Shown here: positions 28,517 through 38,988 of the stretch, in pieces | Layout: each line of letters starts with the position of its first letter | How positions within the stretch are numbered: position 1 is the first letter of the stretch | From: Rhynchopus sp. YZ270_cl-10 | Lineage: Eukaryota > Euglenozoa > Diplonemea > Diplonemida > Diplonemidae | Assembly: GCA_964035575.1 (NCBI GenBank) | Contig: OZ037934.1 | Span: 806,001-870,000 of the forward strand | Reading direction: 5' to 3' | DNA length: 64,000 nucleotides | Notes under the pieces: model-generated | Told to the model about the DNA's origin: nothing | Seen by the model: only the letters and a program-made list of their open reading frames with translations | Database searches by the model: none | Program-made: the position numbers and the translations under genes

Positions 28517-29707
28517 TAGGTGGGGGCAAAACCCCTATTTTTTTGAGGCATTTTGACTTTTTTGGACTTCCGCGCAAAGTACGTACAAACCACCCCTCAT
28601 ACCCACCCAGAAATGGGTCAGAAACACCCTGTGACCCGAAAATCCATGCTAAGGGCGACTCAGAATATGAAAAAATGCAAAAAAATAGTGAAAAAGTGGC
28701 CTTTTGACGGTTTTGGCCATGTTGGGTAAAATGGCCATTTTTGGACAAAAAAATCAAAAAAACAGCAAAATTTCGACGTCATGACAGCTGCTTGGGCACA
28801 AACCTACCCCAGGGAGGTCCTGTGAGTCCATTCCGACCTGTTTTGGACACTTTAGGTACTTTTTTTGGCCGTTTTTTGGTGTTTTTAGGTCAAAAAATAC
28901 CCTGGACTTTACCCTGGACGTCCCTGGGCCGCGACTTGCGCCCTGCTTTTGGACCCACTCTGGGCCAAAAAATGGGTGAAAACCCCCGAAAAAGCACTCC
29001 GGGAACCCAGATAGTTCCAAATATCCACCAGAAACCCACCCAAACACCTCAAAAACATGCCAGAAAAATATTTTTAAAAACACACTTTTTCAAATAAGTC
29101 ATTATGGAACCTGCCCAGATGAACTTTTTGAAAAAAGTGTGTTTTTGAAAATATTTTTCTGGCATGTTTTTGAGGTGTTTGGGTGGGTTTCTGGTGGATA
29201 TTTGGAACTATCTGGGTTCCCGGAGTGCTTTTTCGGGGGTTTTCACCCATTTTTTGGCCCAGAGTGGGTCCAAAAGCAGGGCGCAAGTCGCGGCCCAGGG
29301 ACGTCCAGGGTAAAGTCCAGGGTATTTTTTGACCTAAAAACACCAAAAAACGGCCAAAAAAAGTACCTAAAGTGTCCAAAACAGGTCGGAATGGACTCAC
29401 AGGACCTCCCTGGGGTAGGTTTGTGCCCAAGCAGCTGTCATGACGTCGAAATTTTGCTGTTTTTTTGATTTTTTTGTCCAAAAATGGCCATTTTACCCAA
29501 CATGGCCAAAACCGTCAAAAGGCCACTTTTTCACTATTTTTTTGCATTTTTTCATATTCTGAGTCGCCCTTAGCATGGATTTTCGGGTCACAGGGTGTTT
29601 CTGACCCATTTCTGGGTGGGTATGAGGGGTGGTTTGTGGGTACTTTGCGCGGAAGTCCAAAAAAGTCAAAATGCCTCACCCGTCCTGAAGGTTTTGCCCC
29701 CACCTAC
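28517..29707. mobile_element. Foldback element, near-perfect ~580-bp inverted arms
   Basis: Left arm 28,517-29,093 and right arm 29,126-29,707 are inverse copies with few differences (identical 109-codon open frames arise on opposite strands). They are separated by about 32 bp (CATTATGGAACCTGCCCAGA). Outer edges carry C-runs next to TAGGTGGGGGCAAAACC. Just inside the edge the arms differ for about 15 bases (CCCTATTTTTTTG against TTCAGGACGGGT). There is no transposase; the open frames are symmetry artefacts. The unit would transcribe into a 580-bp double-stranded RNA hairpin. The near-identity of the arms indicates recent formation or gene conversion. Confidence 0.85.
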
Positions 29708-30451
29708 CCCCCCCCCCCCCCTTAGTGACCCCCCCTATACCAGGGTTGGATGCAGACGTGCAGATGCAGACGTCTGCAGGCGTCTGCCAGCCATCACTGC
29801 CCTATACTGTTTTGTCTGTTGTGTCTAGCCCATAACACTCGTATGGAATTGATATTCATATGTCCGGGATTTCTTAAGAAGCTTTACAAATAACAAAAAG
29901 CAAAAAGGCAACACTTTCGCTCCCCTTTTTTTGTCACCACATGAAATGAAGGGGGAAATAGAAACAAAGCATTTTGAACACACTTTTGCGGTTCTGGGAA
30001 CGAAACCACGCTGCAGAGCCACTCCTTCGTCGAGGTGTGTGCGTTTCACCACAACCCCTCCTCTCCCATGGGTTTTATCGTGTGATGAAGTGTTTAGTTT
30101 CTATTTCGCCACCTTTTTTATCATATTTTTCACGGCAGACTACACCCAATCCTGGTCAAGAAGGTTTCCCGTTGCGGACAGAAACCCTCGCTTTTTTTCT
30201 CTGGGAGCTGGCTTATTTTCACCCTGCCTTGTAGTGGGGGAACAGGGCGATCCACTCCACTGGGTTCACACAGGAAGGTACTTCCAGACCAGGATTTGTG
30301 GTGTCAGTGTTTTCAGGAGCTGGTAGGTTGTTCTTCTTCGTCAACATCGCTCTCATACCACAGATCTACGCGACACACCCCCCGGGCCACCTAACTAACC
30401 CCTTTTTTTTGCCATTTGCCCTTTGAGGCAAAAACCCTAGAAAAAAACACA
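29708..30451. other. Spacer with a GCAGACGTCTGC hairpin cluster
   Basis: 29,750-29,790 has several GCAGACG/CGTCTGC inverse copies in tandem. The rest shows no gene. The last ~60 bases form the A-rich leader of the next gene. Confidence 0.45.
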
Positions 30452-31198
30452 ATGTCGTACCCATATCAGCAGCCAGGGGATGATCAGAGGGTTGCGAGCC
30501 GGCCTGTGAAGGGTATGGGCGGGGCGTACCCTCCGCAGCAGGTGTCCCCGCAGGAGTCTCCGGGGAACTCCCCGAGGAAGTCTGTAGCCTTTGTGGACTC
30601 CCCGCCGAGGGGGCCTGTCTCGCCGTCGACAGTGTCGCCGTCAAGCCCGGGGTCGTTCCGTCCAGAGCGTCTCCCTACCAAATACCCTCCGCAGCACCTC
30701 TCAAACTCCCCGGTGTACCAAAGCGCGGTGCCCTCGAGGAGGAGCCCTGGTCGCAGCAGCTCTCGGCGGACGGTGTCTCCAAGGGGGTACGGCGGGGGGT
30801 ATGGGTATGACGGGTCTGGCTCGCCGCCACGGAGCTACTATGTCGAGGAAAGGGTGCATTCCCCTGCAGTGGTGCGGGCCTCCCCGGTGCCTTCGGGGCT
30901 GCCGTCGCGTCGTATGTCACATTCCCCGTCTGTACAGTACAGAACGTCGCCCACAGTGTCATATGCATCTCGTGTCGCGGAGGTGCCCCCGCAGTGGACA
31001 GATTCAGGGCGTACCTTAGCCCTGCATGAACCGCGTGAAGCGTATTATTATGGAAATGGGACTCCACCAGTGTATGTGCACGATAAAGGGTCGGAGAATT
31101 GGTTTCCGCGTGATAGGGAGTTATATGGGAGGCTAGTGGATGTGTGTCACGACGCGAACCGGCCGGAAGTGGTGCGTGAAGAACGTTATTATGAGTGA
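30452..31198 (+). CDS. Pro/Ser/Tyr-rich protein of unknown function
   Basis: 248 residues. The start MSYPYQQPGDDQRV at an ATG after an A-run is preferred over an upstream in-frame ATG (30,416) that would add leader-like residues. Residues 1-190 are low complexity: many SPR/SP pairs (PQQVSPQESPGNSPRKS, RRSPGRSSSRRTVSPRG) with a Gly/Tyr patch. They are probably disordered and proline-directed-kinase targets. The last 60 residues are more ordered: ALHEPREAYYYGNGTPPVYV, then RDRELYGRLVDVCHDANRPE. No membrane segment. Base composition is GC-rich, like the other host genes. I do not recognise the family; a cytoskeleton-associated protein is one possibility only. Confidence 0.65.
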   Translation: MSYPYQQPGDDQRVASRPVKGMGGAYPPQQVSPQESPGNSPRKSVAFVDSPPRGPVSPSTVSPSSPGSFRPERLPTKYPPQHLSNSPVYQSAVPSRRSPGRSSSRRTVSPRGYGGGYGYDGSGSPPRSYYVEERVHSPAVVRASPVPSGLPSRRMSHSPSVQYRTSPTVSYASRVAEVPPQWTDSGRTLALHEPREAYYYGNGTPPVYVHDKGSENWFPRDRELYGRLVDVCHDANRPEVVREERYYE

Positions 31199-31607
31199 GT
31201 TTGTAGTTTTTCTTATTTGTTTGGTAGTAGGAGAAGGGGGAAGAGCTGTGTTCTAGCCTTTTGAAAAGGTGGATGACCTTTTTTTTTTTCCAGTGTTTTT
31301 TTTTGATGATTGAGTTCGTCAAAAAGAAAAAATCAATCAAAATACACACAGCTACGACTTTAGAAGTGTTTTTTTGTTCTGTTTTTTGTGTCGAACGCCA
31401 TTGATGGCGTGCGAATCTCGCCTTCTTTCTCAAACCATTTCTTTTTTTGTCTCCTCTCCCTCCCTTAAAAACCCTTGTCACTTGTCTTTTTTTTTGTTTT
31501 TGTTTTTTTGTACGAAAATAAAAATGCCCCACTTCTCATCGACTTTCCCCTCTCCCCCTTTCCCTCAAATCCCATCAACATTATTCAAGGAAGGGGGGCA
31601 AGGCAAC

Positions 31608-32341
31608 ATGCAAAGGGCACTTCTGAGGGGTGTCTCGAATGCTCGGGTGCACCGTGCAGGGTGTGCGGCACCGGCAGGCAGCTCAAGCATAGCGCGCGTG
31701 GCAGGGGTCGGGGCGGGGGTTGGACAGCAGAGGAGAACGTACTACTGGTGGGACTCATACGACAACCTGGACATCTTCAAGGCACGTCTGGCGTACATCT
31801 TGCGTTCTGAAGGTGTTGAAAACCCGGTATGTCCTCATTCACTTACCCTCTACACACTTTTGGGGTTTGCACATATAACGAAATGTAGGACTGCATGGTT
31901 GGGGTGTACCGGTACAGCCGGTCATACCAAGGTACATTGCTCACGAGAGGGCTTTGTATTTCAAAGTCAACTTTTGAATTACCCAGCAACTGATTTTGCG
32001 ACCTTATTATTTATTACAATGTTAGCGTTTTTTTTTGCGTCAAAACTGCACAAAAAAAAACGATTGCAAACAATTTCTTCCCAAAACAGGACTCAACCGC
32101 GGAGAGGCTGGTCAAGAGCAGAAAGGTGCACTCCCTGAGGGACTTTGTGCAACATGGTCTGCCGTCCATGAAGTACTACATCCGCCCGTCACACATAATA
32201 ACTAGGGTGTACAGACGGGTGCAGCGTGAGGTGGGTAACGAGGTGTCGTCGACGAACGGACGCATGGGGACAGACAGGGACGACGCGACAGAGGCAGACG
32301 ACAGCCGCCTGGGGGAGGTCGGGTTCTATGTATGTGGGTGA
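31608..32341 (+). CDS. Small two-exon protein, probably mitochondrial
   Basis: Exon 1 is 31,608-31,826 and exon 2 is 32,090-32,341. The 263-nt intron starts GTATGT and ends ACAG, and both exons are in phase 0, giving 155 residues. The start is the ATG after a pyrimidine tract ending in TCAAG; an ATG at 31,524 lies inside that tract and is less likely. The N-terminus MQRALLRGVSNARVHRAG is Arg-rich, amphipathic and without acids, like a mitochondrial presequence. Then TYYWWDSYDNLDIFKARLAY and, across the junction, a basic segment with MKYYIRPSHIITRVYRRVQR. The tail is acidic. Size and character suit a small organellar complex subunit, but the family is not recognised. The intron carries a copy of the dispersed ~90-bp repeat. 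Confidence 0.7.
31871..31977 (+). repeat. Dispersed ~90-bp repeat inside an intron, best copy
   Basis: ACGAAATGTAGGACTGCATG, GTTGGGGTGTACCGGTACAG, CCGGTCATACCAAGGTACAT, GCTCACGAGAGGGCTTTGTA, TTTCAAAGTCAAC. It includes the hairpin ACCGG-TACAG-CCGGT. It lies about 45 bases past the intron's GTATGT. Confidence 0.8.
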
Positions 32342-33269
32342 AGAAATCCCCGCTTTTCCCCCCCCTCTCCCGGTTTTTTTTCTCCAGTAAGTGCGAGTCC
32401 CTTTTCGACGTCATCCTCGAAAAAATGGATGTAGGACTGCCATTGCCCCCCCTGTCTGGCCTTCGCCAAAAATTCCCGACCTTCATCGTTGCACTGCTGT
32501 TCTTATCATACTCTGACTTGCTAAGAAGGGGAAGTGGGCTGAGAACCGATGACGCGGGAGAAGGGGGTGCATTAGTTGTTTGTTTAGGGTGTTCGCCTTC
32601 TCCTGCTCAGCCCGCATAGGAGCACACTCCGCAGCCCTCCTGCAGCTTCACACAATGGCTGGGTCGGAAGTAGGGGTAACCGAGAGCCTGCGTCTCAACC
32701 TTTGTCCTTCACGTCACGAAGTTTTGCGACCCAGTACTTTCCATTTTTTGCTTCTCAGCAAGTGAGAATCGCTCCACTACGAGTGAACGGAGGGAGAGAT
32801 GTCGTGCGTTCACCAAAATTTTGACCTGTCATACATTCGACATTCCCGTTCTGCGTTGCATCTGCTGTTCTTATCATACTCATGCTCACAGGGAAGTGCG
32901 CTGTTTAGCTACGAAGCTTAGCTTTGAATCAGACCACTCAGAGCTCCAAAGCACACTGTCACGAGAGAAGCCTTTTTTTTTTTACCTTTTTTTTGTGAAG
33001 TTTTCTCCCCAACAAAAACACCCCCTCACAGATGCACCAAAAGGGCGTGACCGACCCGCGAGTATTACGTTACGAAGGACCAAAGAGTTCGAACTATAAA
33101 ACAACGCAGGAAACTGGGTTCCTGTGAAAAAAGCTATTATTTGGCGTTCACTTTCTCTTTTCTTTTCTCTGTTTTTTTTTGCTAAAGAATGAAAAGAAAA
33201 AACCCTCGCACACATTTACCTTACAATCCCCCCGACACACTGAATTGCACCCCCCCCTCCAGGTAATAT
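32342..33269. other. Spacer with small duplications; no gene
   Basis: A fragment of the dispersed repeat (ATGGATGTAGGACTGCC) is at 32,423. CTGCTGTTCTTATCATACTC occurs twice (about 32,497 and 32,863), followed by similar context (GAAGTG.GCTG), a partial duplication. 32,958 has CACTGTCACGAGAGAAGCCT, a 3' end of the dispersed repeat. A CT-rich tract ending CCAG precedes the next gene. Confidence 0.45.
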
Positions 33270-33728
33270 ATGCCACTTCTTAACAGATGTCGAAGCACAA
33301 AAGACTATTTGGATCATGAAGCGAAGAGTACATACTTCAAAACGAGCCATGAGAGGGTAAAGCGACGCCTTGCGGACGCATCGTTACCGCTGCCAACGTT
33401 TGTCAGGAACGGTGACGAAGGGTGTCCTCCGTGGCCGTCTGAATACGAACGGAATAAGGAGTCTTACTCTACACGCTATGGGTTCGACCAGAGCTCGCTG
33501 AGCCCACCGGTTTCAGCTTCGAAAAGCAAGTCGCCCAGTCCAAAGAAGACGGACGACTACATGCCGCCACTGTCCCCACCTGCATTGCCACCACGTGTGG
33601 TGCGTCTGCCAAGCGGCAGAGAGGTCAGCATACAGCCCTACCACTCATATGTCTCCACACATGAAGCGCCAGCGAAGCAAAGCAACACAGTGCTGCCCCC
33701 TCCCCCATTGTACACATTTGAGGATTAG
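33270..33728 (+). CDS. Pro/Ser-rich 152-aa protein of unknown function
   Basis: The frame opens with MPLLNRCRSTKDYLDHEAKS and closes with LPPPPLYTFED. The N-terminal half is basic and helical-looking (HERVKRRLADASLPLP). The middle has SKSKSPSPKKTDDYMPPLSP and PPALPPRVVRLPSGREV, proline-rich and likely disordered with SH3/WW-type or kinase sites. The ATG sits between two AG dinucleotides (CCCTCCAG before it and TTAACAG within codons 5-6), so the start is uncertain. If the second AG is the acceptor, coding would need an upstream exon that I did not find. GC-rich codons support a real gene. No family recognised. Confidence 0.55.
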   Translation: MPLLNRCRSTKDYLDHEAKSTYFKTSHERVKRRLADASLPLPTFVRNGDEGCPPWPSEYERNKESYSTRYGFDQSSLSPPVSASKSKSPSPKKTDDYMPPLSPPALPPRVVRLPSGREVSIQPYHSYVSTHEAPAKQSNTVLPPPPLYTFED

Positions 33729-33841
33729 TTAGAATCTGATTTCTTTTGCAACTTTTGTTTTTATCGCAAAGGGGAGTACGAGAGACGGACAAAACCCTAA
33801 CAAAAGCAGGGAAAAAAAAATCCCCCAAAAACACAAATAAA

Positions 33842-35118
33842 ATGGATCTAGAAATGAAGGGAACTGTTGGAGTGATTGGGGCAGGGGTTGTGGGGTACGC
33901 GGTGGATCACTTCTGGTGCCGGAATTCGGGGAAGGTATGCATACATGGTGGGGAAGTCGGGGGCGCAAAATACCACACCCCAAATCGTACTTTTTTGGCC
34001 TCAAAGAGATTTCCTCTTCACGGCCAGGTAGTGGAAAATATCATCACAGAATATTTGTTGTTCGTTGTACCCGTTCTCGAACCACTCCATCGAGCAGCGT
34101 TGGTGTTCGTGCAGGAGGCCGACCACCCCGAGCCGACTTTACGCGTTTCTAGACAGCTCCTCAAATGACCTCAAATTTTCCTTGACAAATGCCATTTTTT
34201 CTTTGACATTTTTTGTCAATGAAAAAATGGATTTGTCAACAAATCGAATCTTTCAAAAAAAAAATTGTTGACAAAATACCTTGACAAATGGGTGTCAAGG
34301 GTATTTTCCAGGTCGAAATCGAACTTTTCTCCAGAATATTTATTACACACTTTACGCACAAAACAAACAGATTCTGTTCCCAAGATTGCAATCACTGAGG
34401 CGAGAGTTAGCGGTGCTGCTTTCCGAGGCGGATAAGTTGAACACCACAGAGTATGTTCTTTGCTTTTGACTTACCATCTTCTCCGTCTCTCTGGACGGCA
34501 CCCATGAAGACACTTTGTTCGTCTCTCGAGTCTCACTCTTCGGGCTCCCGATAAAACAACTTGTTGTCAATTCTAAAAAAAAAATTGGAGGCAGCGCTGC
34601 GGGCAAAACGGATTGAAAAAAGACAGAAGCTTGTTTGTTTTGATCGCACAAAGACCCGATCTGACGGTACGGGTAAGTCTACTTAGGTTTCCTTTGACTC
34701 TCTCTATGAACGGGGAGAGATTTTTTCACTACTAGCTCTCACAGCCTGTTGCGTGTCTCATGGAGATGATCATTGATCACCTAATTTTCCTTCGTACAAT
34801 TTAACAATACAATTTACTAACAGCAACTTCGCAAAATCGTCGCTCTTGAAACGCAAGGCAGCTGTCAAGGAAATGGACATCGAGCGCACACGACAGGCCA
34901 CCTCCCCCGCTCTGCTTTGGGTCCCAGCAGTGGTCTCCTTTGTACTGAGGTACTTGCTGGTGATGTTCGCTGTGGTTGTCGCTGGCGACGCAGTTGTGCC
35001 CCTCGTGGCCGAGGATCTCCAGTTCCCAGGCTTCAGCGAGTATGCGACTGAGATTCGCCTGCACACACTAGCCATTTTTCTCATAATTTTTCTCAACGGG
35101 TTGTCCAAATGCATCTAG
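33842..35118 (+). CDS. GET1: GET1/WRB-like tail-anchored protein receptor, three exons
   Basis: Exons: 33,842-33,934, 34,335-34,450 and 34,824-35,118. The introns start GTATGC and GTATGT and end in CAG; phases 0 and 2 fit, giving 167 residues. A hydrophobic start (GVIGAGVVGYAVDHFW) serves as first membrane segment. A short coiled coil follows (LQSLRRELAVLLSEADKLN) and runs over the second junction into FAKSSLLKRKAAVKEMD. That is the place where Get1/WRB carry the conserved aspartate plus (Y/F)AKxxKxxRK pattern. Two further membrane segments follow (VSFVLRYLLVMFAVVVAGDA and LHTLAIFLIIFLN). Get1/WRB with Get2/CAML receives tail-anchored proteins from Get3 at the ER. The family is short and poorly conserved, so the call rests on topology and the FAK..KRK motif. 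An acceptor at 34,370 would also keep frame. The 3' exon is duplicated at 36.8 kb. Confidence 0.6.
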
Positions 35119-35240
35119 CCTACTACCCCTAACCTTCGCAGTGTCCTGTGTGGTTTCTGAAAAGTTTACTGAATAAGACCCACACCCTTCATGTTTCAAC
35201 ACCCACACTTTGGGGCCATATTCTGCAAGAATTACCCCTA

Positions 35241-35747
35241 TGGTGTGGCTGAAACCAGCAAATTTCACTGCTAAAGAACTGCTAACAAACTGCTAAATAA
35301 TACCCTTTTTTTAGGGGTGGTGTATAAAAACATTTTTTTACCTTGGTTTTTCCACTCCCCCTGTTGGCGCGCCTCCACTCTTGCATACCCATGTGTGACC
35401 CCACCGTTGAACGCAATCGACTCGCTGAATCAAAAGAACGCACAGAACGGGGCTGGAAAAAATCACGAAAAACGCGTACCGTGCGCCTGCGGCGCCCACA
35501 AAGTGAGTTTTCCCCCTGAGTATGCTGTGTATACTGTGTATACTGCGGAAATTGACCAAAAACGAGAACTTGTCCATTTCGGCGAATTGACCCCACCACT
35601 GGCCGGATGGATTCCGGAAATGCAAATGCCGGCGTTAAAAAGCTCACCAACGAAAAAAAAATTTTTTTTTCCAACACCCGTGGGGAAAATTTTTTTTATA
35701 CACCACCCCCCCCAAAAATGCACCCTTTTTGGGTTTCAGCCACACCA
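35241..35747. mobile_element. 507-bp TIR element with 5-bp target duplication
   Basis: It begins TGGTGTGGCTGAAACC and ends with the exact inverse GGTTTCAGCCACACCA (16 bp). CCCTA flanks both sides. A second inner inverted pair, GGGGTGGTGTATAAAAA, lies about 70 bp in from the left end and about 40 bp in from the right. There is no transposase frame. The interior shares GACCCCACCACTG and the GTGCGCCTGCGGCGC hairpin with other repeats here, so it may itself be a mosaic. Copy 2 of the segmental duplication lacks it. Confidence 0.7.
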
Positions 35748-36640
35748 CCCTATTCATCAAACACACACCTTCCCCTTCCCCTTCACCTTCACTTTCATCA
35801 AACAGCCCTTTGTGCACCTTACAACATGTTGCAGAGTTTTGTCGAAGCTCTTTTGTTTTCTATTATTTCGGACGTTAGCTCCAGGCCGAGAAAGAGCAGC
35901 AAGCGAGGGCAACAAGCATCAACAGGTAGAGACGAGGCAGAACGAGCAGCACTCGCAGCAGTGGCAGTCGCAGTCGCAGTCGCAGCAGCAGAATGGAGCT
36001 GCTCCACCGAAGGTGAAGGAGGAGACGCTCAACAACAACAAGGCTTGGCACAGCAGGAGCGGATTGCGCAGGCTGGGGGTGACCGTACCAGGGAGGAAGC
36101 TGCGCCACTGCAGACGGAGCAAGAGGAAAGAGCTTACCTGCCTCCTCTCTACGTCGCGTGAAGGGTTGCGATCGGACACCTCTCTCCTCTGCCTTCTCTC
36201 TTCTCTTGGTCAGTTTCTGAGACTCTCGCCCTTCTGTTTTCGCTCAATTCTGTTGTATGCTCAATGTTAGTGTTTCAAACGTGTAGGGAGACGCGCCTTG
36301 GTTGTTTTGTTTATTTCACTCAATCCCATCCACAGTTGTTGATGCAGCAAAAGTGGATGCAATTCATGCCTGTGGTATCCTACAGGACCCTGGTTTCTGC
36401 TGGGTATTGTTATTGTTGTCCTTTGCATATGTTTAAGCTTTCGAGTCACAGTGAAAAGTGTTTTTCCGTATAAATAACGTCCTCGCGCTGCTAGTGTATC
36501 TGCAGCACGTGGGTACTGTTTTCCTTTTCCTTTTCCTTTTCCTTTCTTTTTCCAGTGAAGCCGCTTTAGAGTATTCTAGTAGGCATTCTTTACTAACCAA
36601 CGTCGTGTACCACTACTTTGCAATTTCCCCCCCCCCCGTG
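35748..36640. other. Duplicated sequence with GCAGTCGCA array; no supported gene
   Basis: A frame over 35,825-36,161 reads Gln/Ala/Val repeats from a CAGTCG array followed by GEGGDAQQQQGLAQQERIAQ and ends at a stop. In copy 2 the same part stays open over a different repeat length. Conservation of the non-repeat end (QEERAYLPPLYVA) in both copies could mean a real exon, but splice context is unclear. Confidence 0.35.
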
Positions 36641-36800
36641 GCATAAGTTCTCCCAACATTCTAACACAAATCTGGTTTGAAACATCCACCCTTTTCCTCC
36701 ACCACCACATCCATGTTTAAATGTTTCAAACTACCATCTGCACGTACTAAAAGGGGGGGCCATGTTTTTTTTGGAAGCGGGAGTAGCACATATCAGATGA

Positions 36801-37039
36801 TCGAGCGCACACGACAGGCCACCTCCCCCTCTCTGCTTTGGGTCCCAGCAGTGGTCTCCTTTGTACTGAGGTACTTGCTGGTGATGTTCGCTGTGGTTGT
36901 CGCTGGCGACGCAGTTGTGCCCCTCGTGGCCGAGGATCTCCAGTTCCCAGGCTTCAGCGAGTATGCGACTGAGATTCGCCTGCACACACTAGCCATTTTT
37001 CTCATAATTTTTCTCAACGGGTTGTCCAAATGCATCTAG
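36801..37039 (+). pseudogene. Duplicate of GET1-like exon 3
   Basis: From ERTRQATSP to LNGLSKCI and the stop, it is almost identical to exon 3 at 34,887-35,118 (one visible replacement, SPALL to SPSLL). The first two exons, the acceptor and the coiled-coil codons are absent; unrelated sequence (GGGGGGCCATG...) lies upstream. Alone it would encode only the last two membrane segments, so it is probably non-functional. Confidence 0.8.
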
Positions 37040-37298
37040 CCTACTACCCCTAACCTTCGCAGTGTCCTGTGTGGTTTCTGAAAAGTTTACTGAATAAGAC
37101 CCACACCCTTCATGTTTCAACACCCACACTTTGGGGCCATATTCTGCAAGAATTCACTTTCATCAAACAGCCCTTTGTACACCCAATCATGTTGCAGAGT
37201 TTTTTCGAAGCTTTGTCGATTTCTATTATTCAGGACATTACCCCCAGTCCGAGAGAGAGCAGCAAGCAACAGCAACAAGCAACAACGAGCAGCACTCG

Positions 37299-37364
37299 CA
37301 GTGGCAGTGGCAGTGGCAGTGGCAGTGGCAGTGGCAGTGGCAGTGGCAGTGGCAGTGGCAGTGG
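37299..37364 (+). repeat. (GGCAGT)n array, about 11 units
   Basis: A perfect hexamer run that expands the shorter, imperfect CAGTCGCAG run in copy 1 of the segmental duplication (about 35,955-35,990). Confidence 0.9.
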
Positions 37365-38988
37365 AACAGAGATGCGCCGCCGGAGGTGAAGGAGGAGACG
37401 CTCAACAACAACAAGGCTTGGCACAGCAGGAGCGGATTGCGCAGGCTGGGGGTGACCGTACCAGGGAGGAAGCTGCGCCACTGCAGACGGAGCAAGAGGA
37501 AAGAGCTTACCTGCCTCCTCTCTACGTCGCGTGAAGGGTTGCGATCGGACACCTCTCTCCTCTGCCTTCTCTCTTCTCTTGGTCAGTTTCTGAGACTCTC
37601 GCCCTTCTGTTTTCGCTCAATTCTGTTGTATGCTCAATGTAAGTGTTTCAAACGTGTAGGGAGACGCGCCCTGGTTTTGTTCATTTCACTCAATCCCATC
37701 CACAGTTGTTGATGCAGCAAAAGTGGATGCAATTCATGCCTGTGGTATCCTACAGGACCCTGGGTATTGTTATTGTTGACTCTCTTTTCAAAGTTCTTTT
37801 CATCTTTCCATCACTGTACTTGTCCTTTGCAAATGTTTACTGGGGGGGAGCTAATACAAGTACCGGGTACTTGTATTGAGCGGGTAAAACTAATAGATCC
37901 GGGTTTTTCAAAAATAAAAAAGGTGATGGGGGTACTTGTATTAAAAACTTTTTCCCTGTACATTTTGTATGGGGGTAAAATAATTTTTTTTGTATGGGGG
38001 GTATGTAACTTTGTGTATTAGTGTGTAAAATTTGACCGGCCCTTTGGGTGAAAAAAAAAAGAGTGAGGGGAGTTGGGTCCAGTCATAGGGGGTATAGCAT
38101 ATTTTTTGGAAAATTCTTCAAAAAAGCAAGGATTTTTGCTGGGCACAATGAAATTTTCAGAAAATCCCGATTTTCGGCCAAATTTGGAGCAAATTATGAC
38201 CCACCCACCCCGATTTTGGGTCAAAAACCGACTTCATTTTTGCACAGGAGTGCTTACGATTTCGTAAACCAGGGGTCCTCTGGATGCATGCATTGATAAA
38301 CACAACACTGGAAATTGCAAGGAACGGGTCTGCATGCGTGTTCTCTAGCCACTACAGTCACAGGGTATTGCGGCTGAATTTTGACTTGCGAAATTTTTTC
38401 GCGAACATCTATTTCTGAGGTTTTCTTTGGATTCTTTGGGCCATTTTATGACCTACCACGCCCGATTTTGGGCGATAAAACAAAATTTTGTCAGGTCAAA
38501 CTCCGTACTTGTGAAAAGAATTGCTAAGGAAATGTGTAATATGCGTGTTTTTGTACACGAAATGTGGGCCCCTGTAGTAATGCATAAGGTGCATAATGCA
38601 TATGGTTTACACCCAGATCGTCAAAACACCCGATTTTTGCGTTTTTTTGCACTTTTTGGTGCCCAAAAACCCAACTCAGGGGTCGAAATTTTCCCGAAAA
38701 AAAAAATTTTTTTTTTTTTGAGATTTTTTGATTTTTTGACAAGGCGCTGGCCCATACAAAATGCACTGGTGGTACAGAAAATGACTGGGGAATTAACTCT
38801 AGATGCTCAAAACAGCCCAATTCTTGCTTTTTTTGACTTTTTGGTCCCAGAAGGGTGCCTAGGGTGTAGTGAGCAGGCCTCAAAAACAGGGGTGGAGGTG
38901 CGTCTACTGACCCGGTTTCAAAACCGGGTCAAAAAAAAAAAATGGGATTTTGGCGAAAAACCCGCACGGTGCAGTCTGTCCTGGAAAT

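Larger units (their letters stand above)
34880..36640 (+). repeat. Segmental duplication, copy 1 (GET1 3' end and beyond)
   Basis: The segment from GAGCGCACACGACAGGCC in GET1 exon 3 through the GGGTTGCGATCGGACACCTC block and on to ACCAACGTCGTGTACCAC recurs at 36,801-37,839 plus 49,194-49,388. Copy 1 differs by carrying a 507-bp TIR element (35,241-35,747) and a shorter GCAGTC-type array. The two copies are adjacent in direct orientation and very similar, so the event is recent. Confidence 0.85.

Noticed and set aside
28741-29481. Two identical 109-118-codon frames on opposite strands
   Set aside because: They are mirror images produced by the inverted arms, contain long Phe/Lys runs from T/A runs, and lack any domain.
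31871-31977. The ~90-bp repeat as a tRNA-derived SINE
   Set aside because: I could not fit A-box and B-box promoter motifs at proper spacing, and the A/T tail is on the wrong end for the strand that would carry them.
35825-36161. Gln/Ala-rich frame ending in QEERAYLPPLYVA as a gene
   Set aside because: The open part is mostly a CAG-type array whose length differs between the two duplicate copies; the short conserved tail could equally reflect the recent duplication.
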